A stretch of 44,302 bases of DNA from Amycolatopsis sp. CA-126428. Lineage in GTDB: Bacteria > Actinomycetota > Actinomycetes > Mycobacteriales > Pseudonocardiaceae. The stretch covers positions 1 through 44,302 of the forward strand of contig NZ_PPHF01000012.1 in NCBI RefSeq assembly GCF_002904335.1, in the 5' to 3' direction. The translations under genes were made by a program, and so were the position numbers. The notes below the pieces were generated by a model. It was not told the origin of the DNA, searched no databases, and saw only the letters and a list, made by a program, of their open reading frames with translations. Every line of letters begins with the position of its first letter. Positions within the stretch are counted from its first letter, which is position 1. Positions 1-7,594 of this stretch are shown piece by piece.

Positions 1-1
1 G

Positions 2-319
2 GTCAGCGGTGCGCTGGCGAGCCAGCGGGACGTCCTCGACGAGGTCGCGGCCCTGCAGGCGACCACCGACGGGCTCATCCGCGCGAACACCGAGCTGCTG
101 GGCCTGCAGTCCGCGGAGATCCGCCAGGCGAGCAGCGACCCGGCCGTCGCGACCGAGACGATCCGGCAGTCCTTCGACCGGATCTACGCCTCGATCGACG
201 CGATCGACGGGTTCCGTGCCGACGCCGTCGCCGCGATGGCGGCGACCGTCGAGTCGCTGTCCGGCGAGGTCCGCCGCGCCGAAGACCACCTGCGGCGTTC
301 GCACGAGGGGGAAGCATGA
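2..319 (+). CDS. Toxic-anion resistance (TelA-like) protein, C-terminal part
   Basis: The reading frame is open from the window edge to the TGA at 317-319, giving about 105 residues; the start lies outside the window. The segment is helical, with stretches such as LASQRDVLDEVAALQATTDG and AIDGFRADAVAAMAATVESL. Together with the final short charged tail, this follows the C-terminal coiled-coil end of the TelA/toxic-anion resistance family. Members of that family are cytoplasmic proteins linked to tellurite and cell-envelope stress; their biochemical role is not settled. The stop overlaps the ATG of the next gene (ATGA), so the two are translationally coupled. The family call rests on pattern memory of the C-terminus only. 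Confidence 0.7.
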   Translation, partial: VSGALASQRDVLDEVAALQATTDGLIRANTELLGLQSAEIRQASSDPAVATETIRQSFDRIYASIDAIDGFRADAVAAMAATVESLSGEVRRAEDHLRRSHEGEA

Positions 320-1920
320 TCAGGAAGGTGCCGGCGCTCTTGTTGGGCGCCGCGTTGCTGGCGGGGTGTTCCGACTCTTCGTCCGCACCACTGGGGGATC
401 CCGAGCCGGGGACGTTGCGGATCCTCGCGGGCAGCGAGCTGGCGGACATGCAGCCGGTGCTCGACGAAGCCGCGCAAGCCACCGGTGTGAAGGTGAAGTT
501 CACCTTCACCGGCACCTTGGAAGGCGCCGAAACGCTGGCGAACGGCAGCGCCGACGGCAAGTACGACGCCGTGTGGTTCTCGTCGAACCGGTATCCCGCC
601 GGCATTCCCGAAGCGGCGAAACGGCTCGGCAACCAGGTCAAGATCATGAGCTCGCCGGTGGTACTGGGCCTGGCCACGCCGGTGGTGCAGCGGCTGGGCT
701 GGGCCGGCAAGCCGGTCAGCTGGGGCGAGATCGCCGCGCAGGCCGGGAAGAAGGCGTTCAGCTACGGGATGACGGACCCGTCGGCGTCGAACTCCGGGTT
801 CTCGGCGCTGGTCGGGGTCGCGTCGGCGCTGGCGGGCGCGGGCAACGCGGTCGACGCCCAGCAGATCGCTTCGGTCACCCCGCAGCTGACGCAGTTCTTC
901 AGCGCCCAAACGCTCTCGGCGGGTTCTTCGGGCTGGTTGTCGGACGCGTACGTCCGGCGCGCGAGCGGGCCGGACCCGGTCGACGGGCTGATCAACTACG
1001 AGTCCGTGCTGCTGTCCGCGAACGCGTCCGGGAAGCTGCCCCAGCCGCTCACCCTGGTCTACCCGAGCGACGGAGTCGTCACCGCCGACTACCCGCTCAC
1101 GTTGCTGGCCGACGCCGGTTCCGACGCGCGCTCGGCCCACCAGCGGCTCGCGGACCACCTGCGGACGCCCGCGGTGCAGAAGCGGATCATGGAGACCACC
1201 CAGCGGCGCCCGGTCGTGCCCGGGGTCGCGCTGGGGACGCAGTTCGCGCTGCGCGACCTCGTCGAGCTGCCGTTCCCGGCGACGCAGCAGGCGGTGGACG
1301 CGTTGCTGTCGGCCTACTTCGACAAGCTCCGGCGTCCCTCACGGACGCTGTACGTGCTCGACACGTCCGGGTCGATGGCGGGCGAGCGGATCGACTCGCT
1401 GCGGTCCGCGCTGGTCGGGCTGACCGGCGCGGACACCTCCCTGACCGGGCGGTTCCGGCGGTTCCGGAGCCGGGAGGAGGTGACGATGCTGCCGTTCGAC
1501 ACCGGGCCGGGTGCACCGCGGACGTTCACCGTGCCCGAGGCGAACCCCGAGGCCGAGCTGGCGCAGATCAAGACGTTCGCCGAAGGACTGGCCGCCCGGG
1601 GCGGAACGGCGATCTACGACAGCCTTTCCCGGGCGTACCAGGTGCTCCAGCCGCTGGCGGCCGCGGATCCGGACCGGTTCACCTCCATCGTGCTGATGAC
1701 CGACGGCGAGAACGCGAACGGCTCGTCGTTGCCGGACTTCCTGGCGTCGCTGGGGTCGTTGCCGCCCGCGGTGAAACAGGTCCCGGTGTTCACGGTCCTG
1801 TTCGGCGAAGGCAGCAGCGACGAGCTGACCCAGGTCGCGACCCGGACCGGCGGCAAGGTGTTCGACGCGCGCAACGTCCAGCTGTCCCGGGTGTTCCAGG
1901 AGATTCGCGGGTACCAATGA
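316..1920 (+). CDS. Lipoprotein with substrate-binding-like and VWA domains
   Basis: 534 residues. The N-terminus MIRKVPALLLGAALLAGC is a lipoprotein signal with lipobox LLAGC, so the mature protein should sit on the outer face of the membrane. Residues about 33-330 look like a bacterial extracellular solute-binding fold (TLRILAGSELADMQPVLDEA, KYDAVWFSSNRY). Residues about 343-530 form a von Willebrand factor A domain with the metal-site motif LDTSGSM (Asp at about 349), a later RGGTAIYDSL threonine and the LMTDGEN loop. Proteins with this pairing are found beside TelA-type genes, and here the gene overlaps both neighbours by 4 bp. Likely role: an envelope-stress or metal-related surface complex; no substrate can be named. 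Confidence 0.85.
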   Translation: MIRKVPALLLGAALLAGCSDSSSAPLGDPEPGTLRILAGSELADMQPVLDEAAQATGVKVKFTFTGTLEGAETLANGSADGKYDAVWFSSNRYPAGIPEAAKRLGNQVKIMSSPVVLGLATPVVQRLGWAGKPVSWGEIAAQAGKKAFSYGMTDPSASNSGFSALVGVASALAGAGNAVDAQQIASVTPQLTQFFSAQTLSAGSSGWLSDAYVRRASGPDPVDGLINYESVLLSANASGKLPQPLTLVYPSDGVVTADYPLTLLADAGSDARSAHQRLADHLRTPAVQKRIMETTQRRPVVPGVALGTQFALRDLVELPFPATQQAVDALLSAYFDKLRRPSRTLYVLDTSGSMAGERIDSLRSALVGLTGADTSLTGRFRRFRSREEVTMLPFDTGPGAPRTFTVPEANPEAELAQIKTFAEGLAARGGTAIYDSLSRAYQVLQPLAAADPDRFTSIVLMTDGENANGSSLPDFLASLGSLPPAVKQVPVFTVLFGEGSSDELTQVATRTGGKVFDARNVQLSRVFQEIRGYQ

Positions 1921-2483
1921 TGCTGCGTTATCTGGGGTCGACCAAGAACCTCGCCGGCTGCGTCGGGGGCCTGCTCGGCGTCGGGCTGTACCTGACCGGG
2001 GTGGTCGGGTGGTTCTGGCCGTTCGTCGTGGTGGCGCTCTACGCCGCGGGAGCGCTGCTGGCGCCGGGGGAGAAGGTGCGGCTGGTGCCCGATGCGTCCG
2101 CCGGGCTGCGGGAGTCGCTGGACGGGCTCGAGGCCGCGGTTTCCGCGCAGGCGTTGCGGATGCCTGCGTCCTCTGTGGACACTGTGCACCGGATCGCCGA
2201 GGTGCTTCGCGACCTGCTTTCCCGGCCGGAGCGGCTTTCGGGCGATCCCGAGCTGCAGCACGCCGTCGTCCGGCTCGCGGGCACGGATTTGCCGCTGTCG
2301 CTGGAAACCTACCTCAACCTCCCGCGGTGGTTCGCGGCGCGGCGCAGCGGTGCGGGCGCGGAATTGGTGACTCAGCTGGGTTTGCTCGAGGCGGAAGCGC
2401 ACCGGGTGGCCGAGCGGTTCTACGCGACGGAGGTCGACCGGCAGGCCGATCACACGCGGTACCTGCGGGACCGGGAAACCTGA
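1917..2483 (+). CDS. XpaC-like membrane-anchored helical protein
   Basis: 188 residues, starting at the ATG that overlaps the previous stop (a second ATG follows at 1920). Two hydrophobic segments (CVGGLLGVGLYLTGVVGWFW and PFVVVALYAAGALLA) form a membrane hairpin. A charged, helical cytoplasmic part follows (TVHRIAEVLRDLLSRPERL, LPLSLETYLNLPRWFA, ELVTQLGLLEAEAHRVAERF). This layout, beside a TelA-type gene, fits the XpaC (5-bromo-4-chloroindolyl phosphate hydrolysis) family, a TelA partner in many Gram-positive bacteria. Sequence similarity is too weak for me to be certain, and enzymatic activity is not implied. It closes the three-gene operon. Confidence 0.5.
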   Translation: MMLRYLGSTKNLAGCVGGLLGVGLYLTGVVGWFWPFVVVALYAAGALLAPGEKVRLVPDASAGLRESLDGLEAAVSAQALRMPASSVDTVHRIAEVLRDLLSRPERLSGDPELQHAVVRLAGTDLPLSLETYLNLPRWFAARRSGAGAELVTQLGLLEAEAHRVAERFYATEVDRQADHTRYLRDRET

Positions 2484-2503
2484 ACCCCTGTGGGTGATGA
2501 TGT

Positions 2504-2526
2504 TCGAACGCGCGTTCGAGTAGCGT
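2504..2526 (+). promoter_or_regulatory. LexA (SOS) box with overlapping promoter
   Basis: Positions 2504-2519 are a perfect 16-bp palindrome, TCGAAC-GCGC-GTTCGA, which matches the actinobacterial/Gram-positive LexA box TCGAAC-N4-GTTCGA at every fixed position. A -10-like TAGCGT follows at 2521-2526, the spacing usual for SOS promoters in which LexA covers the -35 region. About 30 bp on there is a good ribosome site (AAGGGGA) and an ATG at 2556. The reading frame from that ATG runs antisense into the LmeA-like gene and looks like a shadow, so the box has no obvious intact target gene. Confidence 0.75.
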
Positions 2527-2553
2527 GGTCGATATCTCACCGGGAAGGGGAAA

Positions 2554-3408
2554 TCATGAACGCGCACCGAGGTTCGGCAGAGTCAGCGTCATCGCGGCGG
2601 TGGTCAGCCAGCTCAGCAGGTCCGGCAGGGGAATGCGGGAAAGCCGTTCCGGCCATTCCTCCGCCACTGTGTGCAGCACGAGCTCGTCGTGCCGCGGCTC
2701 CACCTTCGTCAGTTTCAAGCCGGGCGGGAGTTCGGGCAGGGGAAGCACGATGGGCTGGAAGCGGCGGGGCGGCCGCAGCTGCCGTTGTCCGATGTGGAGG
2801 GTCTGTGGCACGAGCACCACGCCGTTGTCCGCCACTTGCGGGCGAAGGGTCAGGTGTCCCCAGTGTGGCCGCTTGGCCCAGTGGATCCGGAGCAGGCCGC
2901 CGTCGGCCGGTGTCGCGACGATCCCGGGGCGGGCTTTCGCCACCCGGTCCCGCAGCACGTCGGCGGAAACGGCGATCGCCAGCTGCACCCGCGCGGGTTT
3001 GGCGGCCGGCGTGGGCAGCGAGCGGAGGCGGACGTCTTCGGCGAGCACGGTGACGCGGCGGAGCGGGATGCTTCCGGCCGCGCCACCGTCGCCGGCTTGG
3101 GCGTCTTCGGTGTCTTCGGTGTCCGGTTCCGGCCAGTCGACGTCCTCGGCGACGATCCGGACGTCGCCGAGGCGTCCGGTGGCCAGCCGGAGGCTGTCGG
3201 CCGGGTAATCGAGTTCGGCGAGGGTGAGGCCGACTTCGCGGCCGCCCACCTTCGCGGTCAGCCGGCGGCCGACGAGCTGTCCGGTGACGGTGCGCACCAA
3301 GGCGGCCGGCGTGACCGGGACGTTCGGGAGCAGTGAACGCCCGGCCGCGGCCAGCCCGGCCAGCTCGGGCCACGGCGACCAGCCGTCGAACCACCTGCCG
3401 TCGCTCAT
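2554..3408 (-). CDS. LmeA-like (DUF2993) phospholipid-binding-fold protein
   Basis: 284 residues from the ATG at 3408; a GTG at 3432 would add eight residues (MSVGDTGR) but has no clear ribosome site. The pattern of alternating beta strands, with TLAELDYPADSLRLATGRLG, the repeat of LRRVTVLAEDVRLRSLP and the late LPPGLKLTKVEPRHDELVLH segment, is that of DUF2993/LmeA proteins. In mycobacteria LmeA binds phosphoinositides and supports lipomannan elongation in the periplasm. Unlike LmeA, no signal peptide is visible, so a cytoplasmic or inner-leaflet role is more likely here. An acidic linker (WPEPDTEDTEDAQ, residues about 100-112) splits the two halves. It ends head-on to the SOS promoter at 2504-2526. 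Confidence 0.65.
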   Translation of the reverse strand: MSDGRWFDGWSPWPELAGLAAAGRSLLPNVPVTPAALVRTVTGQLVGRRLTAKVGGREVGLTLAELDYPADSLRLATGRLGDVRIVAEDVDWPEPDTEDTEDAQAGDGGAAGSIPLRRVTVLAEDVRLRSLPTPAAKPARVQLAIAVSADVLRDRVAKARPGIVATPADGGLLRIHWAKRPHWGHLTLRPQVADNGVVLVPQTLHIGQRQLRPPRRFQPIVLPLPELPPGLKLTKVEPRHDELVLHTVAEEWPERLSRIPLPDLLSWLTTAAMTLTLPNLGARS

Positions 3409-3484
3409 CCGTCCAGTGTCGCCCACGGACACGAACGGCGGCGACGGCGGGTGGTTCCCGGGTGGCCCAGCGGATCGCCTCCGG

Positions 3485-3778
3485 TCACCGGCCCGCGAAG
3501 CGGGCGATGATGCCGGTGATGACGAGCCAGAACACCGCGGCGAGGCCGAAGTCCAGGATCACGGCCAGGCTGGGGTTGTCGACCGGGAACAGGCCGGGCC
3601 AGAACAACGCGAGAGGAACCGCCAGTGACTTGATGAACTGGAAGAAGGCATTGCCGGCATTCGCGCCGGCGAGCACCATGATCATGTAGAGAACTTCGAT
3701 CCCCGCGAAGATCGCGCCGATCGCCGTGATGACCCGCACGGCCGTGTTCCGTCTGGTGGTGGTTCGCCAAGGAGACAT
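3485..3778 (-). CDS. Small integral membrane protein of unknown function
   Basis: 97 residues. After a short basic N-terminus (MSPWRTTTRRNT) there are three hydrophobic stretches: VITAIGAIFAGIEVLYMIMV, FIKSLAVPLALFWPGLF and LAVILDFGLAAVFWLVITGI. The chain ends in RFAGR. The topology is thus three membrane segments with a positive N-terminus. I do not recognise the family. A strong ribosome site is not visible upstream of the ATG. The gene lies between the LmeA-like gene (same strand, 76 bp beyond its stop) and the transposase remnant. Confidence 0.6.
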   Translation of the reverse strand: MSPWRTTTRRNTAVRVITAIGAIFAGIEVLYMIMVLAGANAGNAFFQFIKSLAVPLALFWPGLFPVDNPSLAVILDFGLAAVFWLVITGIIARFAGR

Positions 3779-3939
3779 GCCGCGAAAATTCCCGGATTGG
3801 GTGACCGATCAAACGCTCCAAGGCCCAGATTGCGCCGTTTGGCCGCTTCTGTTGCTCTCCGTCAACGCTCTGGCGCAGCTGGTGAGCAAATCAAGCCCGG
3901 TGTCGGCCCGCTTGTCCTTTTCGTAGTCCGCCTCAGGGG

Positions 3940-4529
3940 CGGTCGTCACCAGGTTCACCGGTCGCGGTCGCCCCCGAACCCACATCAGATGGCCCACCTG
4001 GCTACCTGTCGTAGCGATGCGGCGCGCTCCCTGCCGCGCCAGCTGCGTCCGGTCGGAGCGCTCTGGCCGACCTGGTCCTGTTCTACGCCGACTTGCCGGT
4101 GAGGCCATCCGCCTCAGCAACCGCATCACTGGAGGTCGTCTCGCGCTGCGTCGGCGGCATCGCCAAGGCCGGCCGGCGGCCTGAAGCCCGTGCCCAGGGC
4201 ACACCTGGCCGCCTACGCCGGCATCACCGAGGTCGCCCGCAGTCCCGGAAGAGGCATCAAAGGCGAGCACCCGACCCGAACCGGCTACCGTCGGCTCAAC
4301 CGCGCCTTCTCTTTCACCCGCGCGAGCCGTCCGCCTGGCCGGCCGTGTCGTCGGCCCCTATCCGCGCCTCCCCGCCGCCTCACCGGAGGTTGCTCGGTCC
4401 CACCAGCCGGCCTACAACCACAGGAAGAGAGCCGAGAGCGAGAAACGCAATTACCCCGCCTGCCTCGCCCGCCACCACTGCAACCACGCCACGTCCCCGC
4501 AACTGCACCCCACCCCCGCCGCGGCCTGA
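3940..4529 (+). pseudogene. Decayed IS110-family transposase
   Basis: Fragments of one protein can be read only by changing frame. These are ALADLVLFYADL (about 4057-4090), then GEAIRLSNRITGG (about 4098-4135), then HLAAYAGITEVARSPGRGIK followed by GEHPTRTGYRRLNRAF (about 4202-4310), then PAYNHRKRAESEKRNYPACL (about 4400-4460), ending at the TGA at 4527-4529. These match the middle and the C-terminal region of IS110/IS1111 transposases (helix after the DEDD domain, the AYAG...SG...GEHP...G.RRL.RA block, and the YY..KRAE.K tail). At least two frameshifts and internal losses make it inactive. I saw no terminal repeats, as expected for IS110 elements. This remnant fills the gap of almost 800 bp between 3779 and 4574; nothing else there is supported. 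Confidence 0.7.
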
Positions 4530-4574
4530 CACCACACAGGGGGACCGCCAGGCGCGCAGGCCGTCAGCCTGGGC

Positions 4575-5483
4575 CTACCCGCGCCTCGCCGCCGCCTCAC
4601 CGAGCAGCCGGGCCACTGCCCAGTCCTGCACAGCGAGCCCAACGGACTTGAAAACCGTCCGCCCACCAACCGCCGGCGGCGTACGCAGCGCCGACCCCAG
4701 CTCGATCAGCTCACCACGCTCGAGGAGCCCGCTCTCCACCGCGTGGATCACCTCGCCCGCCTCCTCAAGGGCGGCGTCGATCTGATCCACCACCACGCAC
4801 CCCGCGGTGGCGAGCAACTCGGCGGGAAGCTCCCGCATGGACGGCAGATACGACCCGATCGCGTTGACGTGAACGCGGTCCGGCAAGTCATCGACAGCAA
4901 AGAGAGGAGTACGGGACGAAGTAGCACAACAGACGATCTCCGCATCGGACACCGCGTCCGGGGCACTCGAAGCCACCCGCACCGCCACCTCCGGGAACTC
5001 GGCCCGCAACCGGTCCACCAACGCCTGTGCACGCAACCCGTCACGGCCGAACACCGTCACGCGACGCACTGGCCGCACCGCCGCCACGGCGCGCACCTGG
5101 TCGGCAGCCTGGGCCCCGGTGCCGAGCAGCGCCAGCCGGCTCGCCGAGGGCGCGGCGAGCAGGTCCGTGGCGACGCCGGAGACCGCGCCGGTGCGCAATG
5201 TGGTGACCTCGACGGCGTCGGCGACCACCTGGCCGTCGGCGGTGTTCCACACCAGCGTGCCCAGGATCATCGGCGTCCGGCCGGGGGCCAGGTTGAGCGT
5301 CTTCACGACCGTCGTCGACGTCGGGGTGTGGCAGGCGGTCATCACGAGCGTCGTGGCTCCCGCGAAGGACAGCCGTTGCGGCACCACGAAACGGCCGGCG
5401 GCGAGGTCCAGGAATGCCTCGCGGACCGCTTCGACGGCGGCCGGCATCGGCACGGCCCTCCGGACGTCGTCGGCATCGAGCAT
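4575..5483 (-). CDS. Ornithine cyclodeaminase / mu-crystallin family protein
   Basis: 302 residues. The ATG at 5483 is chosen because GGAGGGG lies 5-6 bases before it; an in-frame ATG at 5501 lacks such a site. The N-terminal part (MLDADDVRRAVPMPAAVEAV, then KTLNLAPGRTP and LRTGAVSGVATDLLA) and the Rossmann motif LLGTGAQAADQV at about residues 123-134 are typical of the ornithine cyclodeaminase/mu-crystallin family. So is the late EVIHAVESGLL and TVFKSVGLAVQDWAVARLL. Members are NAD(P)-dependent and may be amino-acid cyclodeaminases, ketimine reductases or alanine/lysine-type dehydrogenases; the substrate cannot be read from the sequence. It is divergent from the pentapeptide gene, and its 3' end abuts the transposase remnant. 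Confidence 0.85.
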   Translation of the reverse strand: MLDADDVRRAVPMPAAVEAVREAFLDLAAGRFVVPQRLSFAGATTLVMTACHTPTSTTVVKTLNLAPGRTPMILGTLVWNTADGQVVADAVEVTTLRTGAVSGVATDLLAAPSASRLALLGTGAQAADQVRAVAAVRPVRRVTVFGRDGLRAQALVDRLRAEFPEVAVRVASSAPDAVSDAEIVCCATSSRTPLFAVDDLPDRVHVNAIGSYLPSMRELPAELLATAGCVVVDQIDAALEEAGEVIHAVESGLLERGELIELGSALRTPPAVGGRTVFKSVGLAVQDWAVARLLGEAAARRG

Positions 5484-5513
5484 GCGTGGCCCCTCCGGCA
5501 TCGGGTCTGCCGC

Positions 5514-5519
5514 TAGCCT
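5514..5519 (+). promoter_or_regulatory. -10 element for a leaderless transcript
   Basis: TAGCCT lies with its last base seven bases before the ATG at 5526, so transcription would start at or next to the start codon. No ribosome binding site is present between them. This predicts a leaderless mRNA, which is common in actinobacteria. No convincing -35 is visible. Confidence 0.45.
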
Positions 5520-5525
5520 GGCGGC

Positions 5526-6134
5526 ATGTCCGAGGCCACGCAAGATCCCGTCGAGGAGCAGCGGTTCTTCCGCGACGACTGGTACGGGGAGGAGATAACC
5601 GGGCGGCACTACGTGCGGTGCGAGTTCCACGAGGCCGACTTCTCCGAGGCGGTCACGCGGAACTCGGTGTTCACCGACTGCGTGTTCGGCAACGTGCGCT
5701 TCAACGCGTCGCGGCACACGGACTCGGCGTTCACCGGCTGCGCCTTCAAACGGTGCAACTTCTTCGACGCCGAATTCACCGGGTGCAAGCTCGTCGGCGC
5801 CACGTTCACCGAGTGCGAGCTGCGGCCGTTGCGGGTCACCGGCGGGGACTGGTCGTTCGTCGGCCTGGCGGGCGCCGACCTGCGGACGGTCACCTTCCAG
5901 GGGGTCCGGATGCGGGAAGCCGACCTCACCGGGGCGGACTGCGCCGGCGCGGTGTTCGCCGACGTCGACCTGTCCGGGGCGATGCTGCACGCCGTCAAGC
6001 TGCCGAAAGCCGAGCTGCGGGGCAGTGACCTCTCGGCGCTCGACCCGCTGAACGCCGAGCTGGCCGGGGCGATCGTGTCACCCGAACAGGCTGCGGTGCT
6101 CGTCACGTCGCTGGGGCTGCGGGTCCGGGCGTAG
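5526..6134 (+). CDS. Pentapeptide repeat protein
   Basis: 202 residues built mainly of A(D/N)LXX-like repeats: CEFHEADFSEAV, SVFTDCVFGNVRF, SAFTGCAFKRCNFFDAEF, ADLRTVTFQGVRM, READLTGADCAGAVFADVDL and SGAMLHAVKLPKAELRGSDL. These should form a right-handed quadrilateral beta-helix. Relatives include the DNA-mimicking Qnr/MfpA proteins that protect gyrase, but many others have unknown roles. There is no signal peptide, so it is probably cytoplasmic. The N-terminal 25 residues (MSEATQDPVEEQRFFRDDWY) and the C-terminal SPEQAAVLVTSLGLRVRA cap the helix. It seems to be read from a leaderless transcript. Confidence 0.85.
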   Translation: MSEATQDPVEEQRFFRDDWYGEEITGRHYVRCEFHEADFSEAVTRNSVFTDCVFGNVRFNASRHTDSAFTGCAFKRCNFFDAEFTGCKLVGATFTECELRPLRVTGGDWSFVGLAGADLRTVTFQGVRMREADLTGADCAGAVFADVDLSGAMLHAVKLPKAELRGSDLSALDPLNAELAGAIVSPEQAAVLVTSLGLRVRA

Positions 6135-6163
6135 GCTCGGCGCGATCGGGAAGGGAGAGCCGC

Positions 6164-6763
6164 ATGGGTGTCGTGACACCGGGGTTCCAGGGCCGTGCGC
6201 GCAGCGGCAACCCGCGGCTGCCGCCCGGGCAGTACCTCGCCGAGGACTTCCCCGTGCTGTCGGCGGGCCCGACCCCGCGCGTGCCCACCGAAACGTGGGA
6301 GTTCACCGTCACCACCGAGACGGGGGAGAAGCACGCCTGGAACTGGGCCGAGCTGATGGCCCTGCCCGGCGAGAAGCCCACAGTGGACATCCACTGCGTC
6401 ACCCAGTGGTCCAAATTGGACACCCGCTGGCGTGGCGTCTCGATCGACACGCTGGTCGGCGGGCTCGACACCGAAGCCGACTACGTGATGGTGCACGCCT
6501 ACGGCGGGTACACGACGAACCTGCCGCTGGCCGACCTGCTCGACGGCCAGGCCTGGATCGCCTACGAGTACGGCGGCAAGCCGCTGACCCCCGAGCACGG
6601 CGGCCCGGCGCGGCTGCTCGTGCCGCACCTGTACTTCTGGAAGTCCGCGAAGTGGGTGCGCGGGCTGGAGCTGAAGACCCGGGACGAGCCGGGCTTCTGG
6701 GAGAACGTCGGCTACCACGACTACGGGGATCCATGGCGCGAACAGCGGTATCAGGGCGACTAG
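6164..6763 (+). CDS. Sulfite-oxidase-like molybdopterin oxidoreductase
   Basis: 199 residues, a single oxidoreductase molybdopterin domain. The motif IHCVTQWSKLDTRWRGV holds the cysteine expected to ligate the molybdenum (HCVTQWS). The family signatures YGGYTTNLPL, EYGGKPLTPEHGGPARLLVP and YFWKSAKWVRGLEL are all present. It is short compared with true sulfite oxidase, as it lacks the dimerisation domain, and carries no Tat signal, so it is likely a cytoplasmic member of the YuiH/sulfite-oxidase-like group. A strong ribosome site (AAGGGAGAG, 6151-6159) precedes the ATG, and a TAGGCT at 6132-6137 could be the -10. It overlaps the flavin reductase gene by 31 bp, so the two probably form an electron-transfer pair. 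Confidence 0.88.
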   Translation: MGVVTPGFQGRARSGNPRLPPGQYLAEDFPVLSAGPTPRVPTETWEFTVTTETGEKHAWNWAELMALPGEKPTVDIHCVTQWSKLDTRWRGVSIDTLVGGLDTEADYVMVHAYGGYTTNLPLADLLDGQAWIAYEYGGKPLTPEHGGPARLLVPHLYFWKSAKWVRGLELKTRDEPGFWENVGYHDYGDPWREQRYQGD

Positions 6764-7476
6764 CCTGGCGGGTCGCCCGCCTGGCCGGCTTCCGCGACGA
6801 GACACCCACGGCGCGCACGCTCGTCTTCGATCTGCCCGGCTGGCCGGGTCACCTGGCGGGCCAGCACGTCGACGTCCGGCTCACGGCCGCGGACGGCTAT
6901 CGCGCGCAGCGCAGCTACTCCCTGGCCGCGCCGGCGGACGGCGACCGCGTGGAGCTGACGGTGCAGCGCGTCGCCGACGGCGAGGTGTCCGAGCACCTCA
7001 CCGGCCCGTACGCGATCGGCGACCCGATCGAGATCCGCGGCCCGGTCGGCGGCTGGTTCGCCTGGCGCCCGACGGACCCGGCCCCGGTGCTGCTGATCGC
7101 GGGCGGCTCCGGCATCGTCCCGCTGATGGCGATGGTCCGGGCCCGCCGCGCGGCGGGTGTCCGCACGCCGTTCAAGCTGATCTGCTCGCTGCGCACCCCG
7201 GCCGAGCTGTACTACGCGGACGAGCTGCGCACACCGGTGGCGGGCGTGGACGTGACGTACGTGTTCACCCGCGAACTGCCCGAAGGCCGCTCCGGCATCC
7301 CCCGCCGCATCGACGTGGCGACGATCAACACGGCGGGCTGGCCGGCCGAGTTCGGCGCGTCGTGCTTCGTCTGCGGCCCGACGGGCTTCGTGGAAACGGT
7401 GGCGGACATCCTGGTCGCCCTCGGCCACGACCCGCACCGCATCCGCACCGAACGCTTCGGTCCCAGCCGCGATTGA
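6733..7476 (+). CDS. FAD-dependent ferredoxin-reductase-type oxidoreductase
   Basis: 247 residues. The ATG at 6733 lies inside the end of the previous gene. The FAD-binding barrel has AQRSYSLAAP (the RxYS flavin motif, residues about 57-66). The NAD(P) domain has IAGGSGIVPLMAM at about residues 121-133 and ends with FVCGPTGFVETVADIL. No 2Fe-2S ferredoxin domain is fused. It would pass electrons from NAD(P)H to the molybdopterin protein encoded just upstream; the overlap of 31 bp supports a tight partnership. This is an inference from context, as the natural electron acceptor is not known. Confidence 0.85.
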   Translation: MARTAVSGRLAWRVARLAGFRDETPTARTLVFDLPGWPGHLAGQHVDVRLTAADGYRAQRSYSLAAPADGDRVELTVQRVADGEVSEHLTGPYAIGDPIEIRGPVGGWFAWRPTDPAPVLLIAGGSGIVPLMAMVRARRAAGVRTPFKLICSLRTPAELYYADELRTPVAGVDVTYVFTRELPEGRSGIPRRIDVATINTAGWPAEFGASCFVCGPTGFVETVADILVALGHDPHRIRTERFGPSRD

Positions 7477-7594
7477 CCAGCCTGACCCCCCGAGCCGCCG
7501 ATTCGCCCAGCAGGCATCCGATGATTAGGTGATCGCGTGCCCCGTTGAGCGGGAAATTGTCGACATCCCGTTCAAGAGATCCTATGTTTCCTTC

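Noticed and set aside
2556..3053. Protein-coding gene downstream of the SOS box
   Set aside because: The frame MNAHRGSAESASS... has shadow composition (Arg/Ala/Pro/Ser) and lies antisense to the LmeA-like gene, whose strands are well formed. Kept only as an orphan promoter finding.
3809..4270. Minus-strand frame in the transposase remnant
   Set aside because: No domain is recognisable, and the plus strand here carries frameshifted IS110 blocks that explain the sequence.
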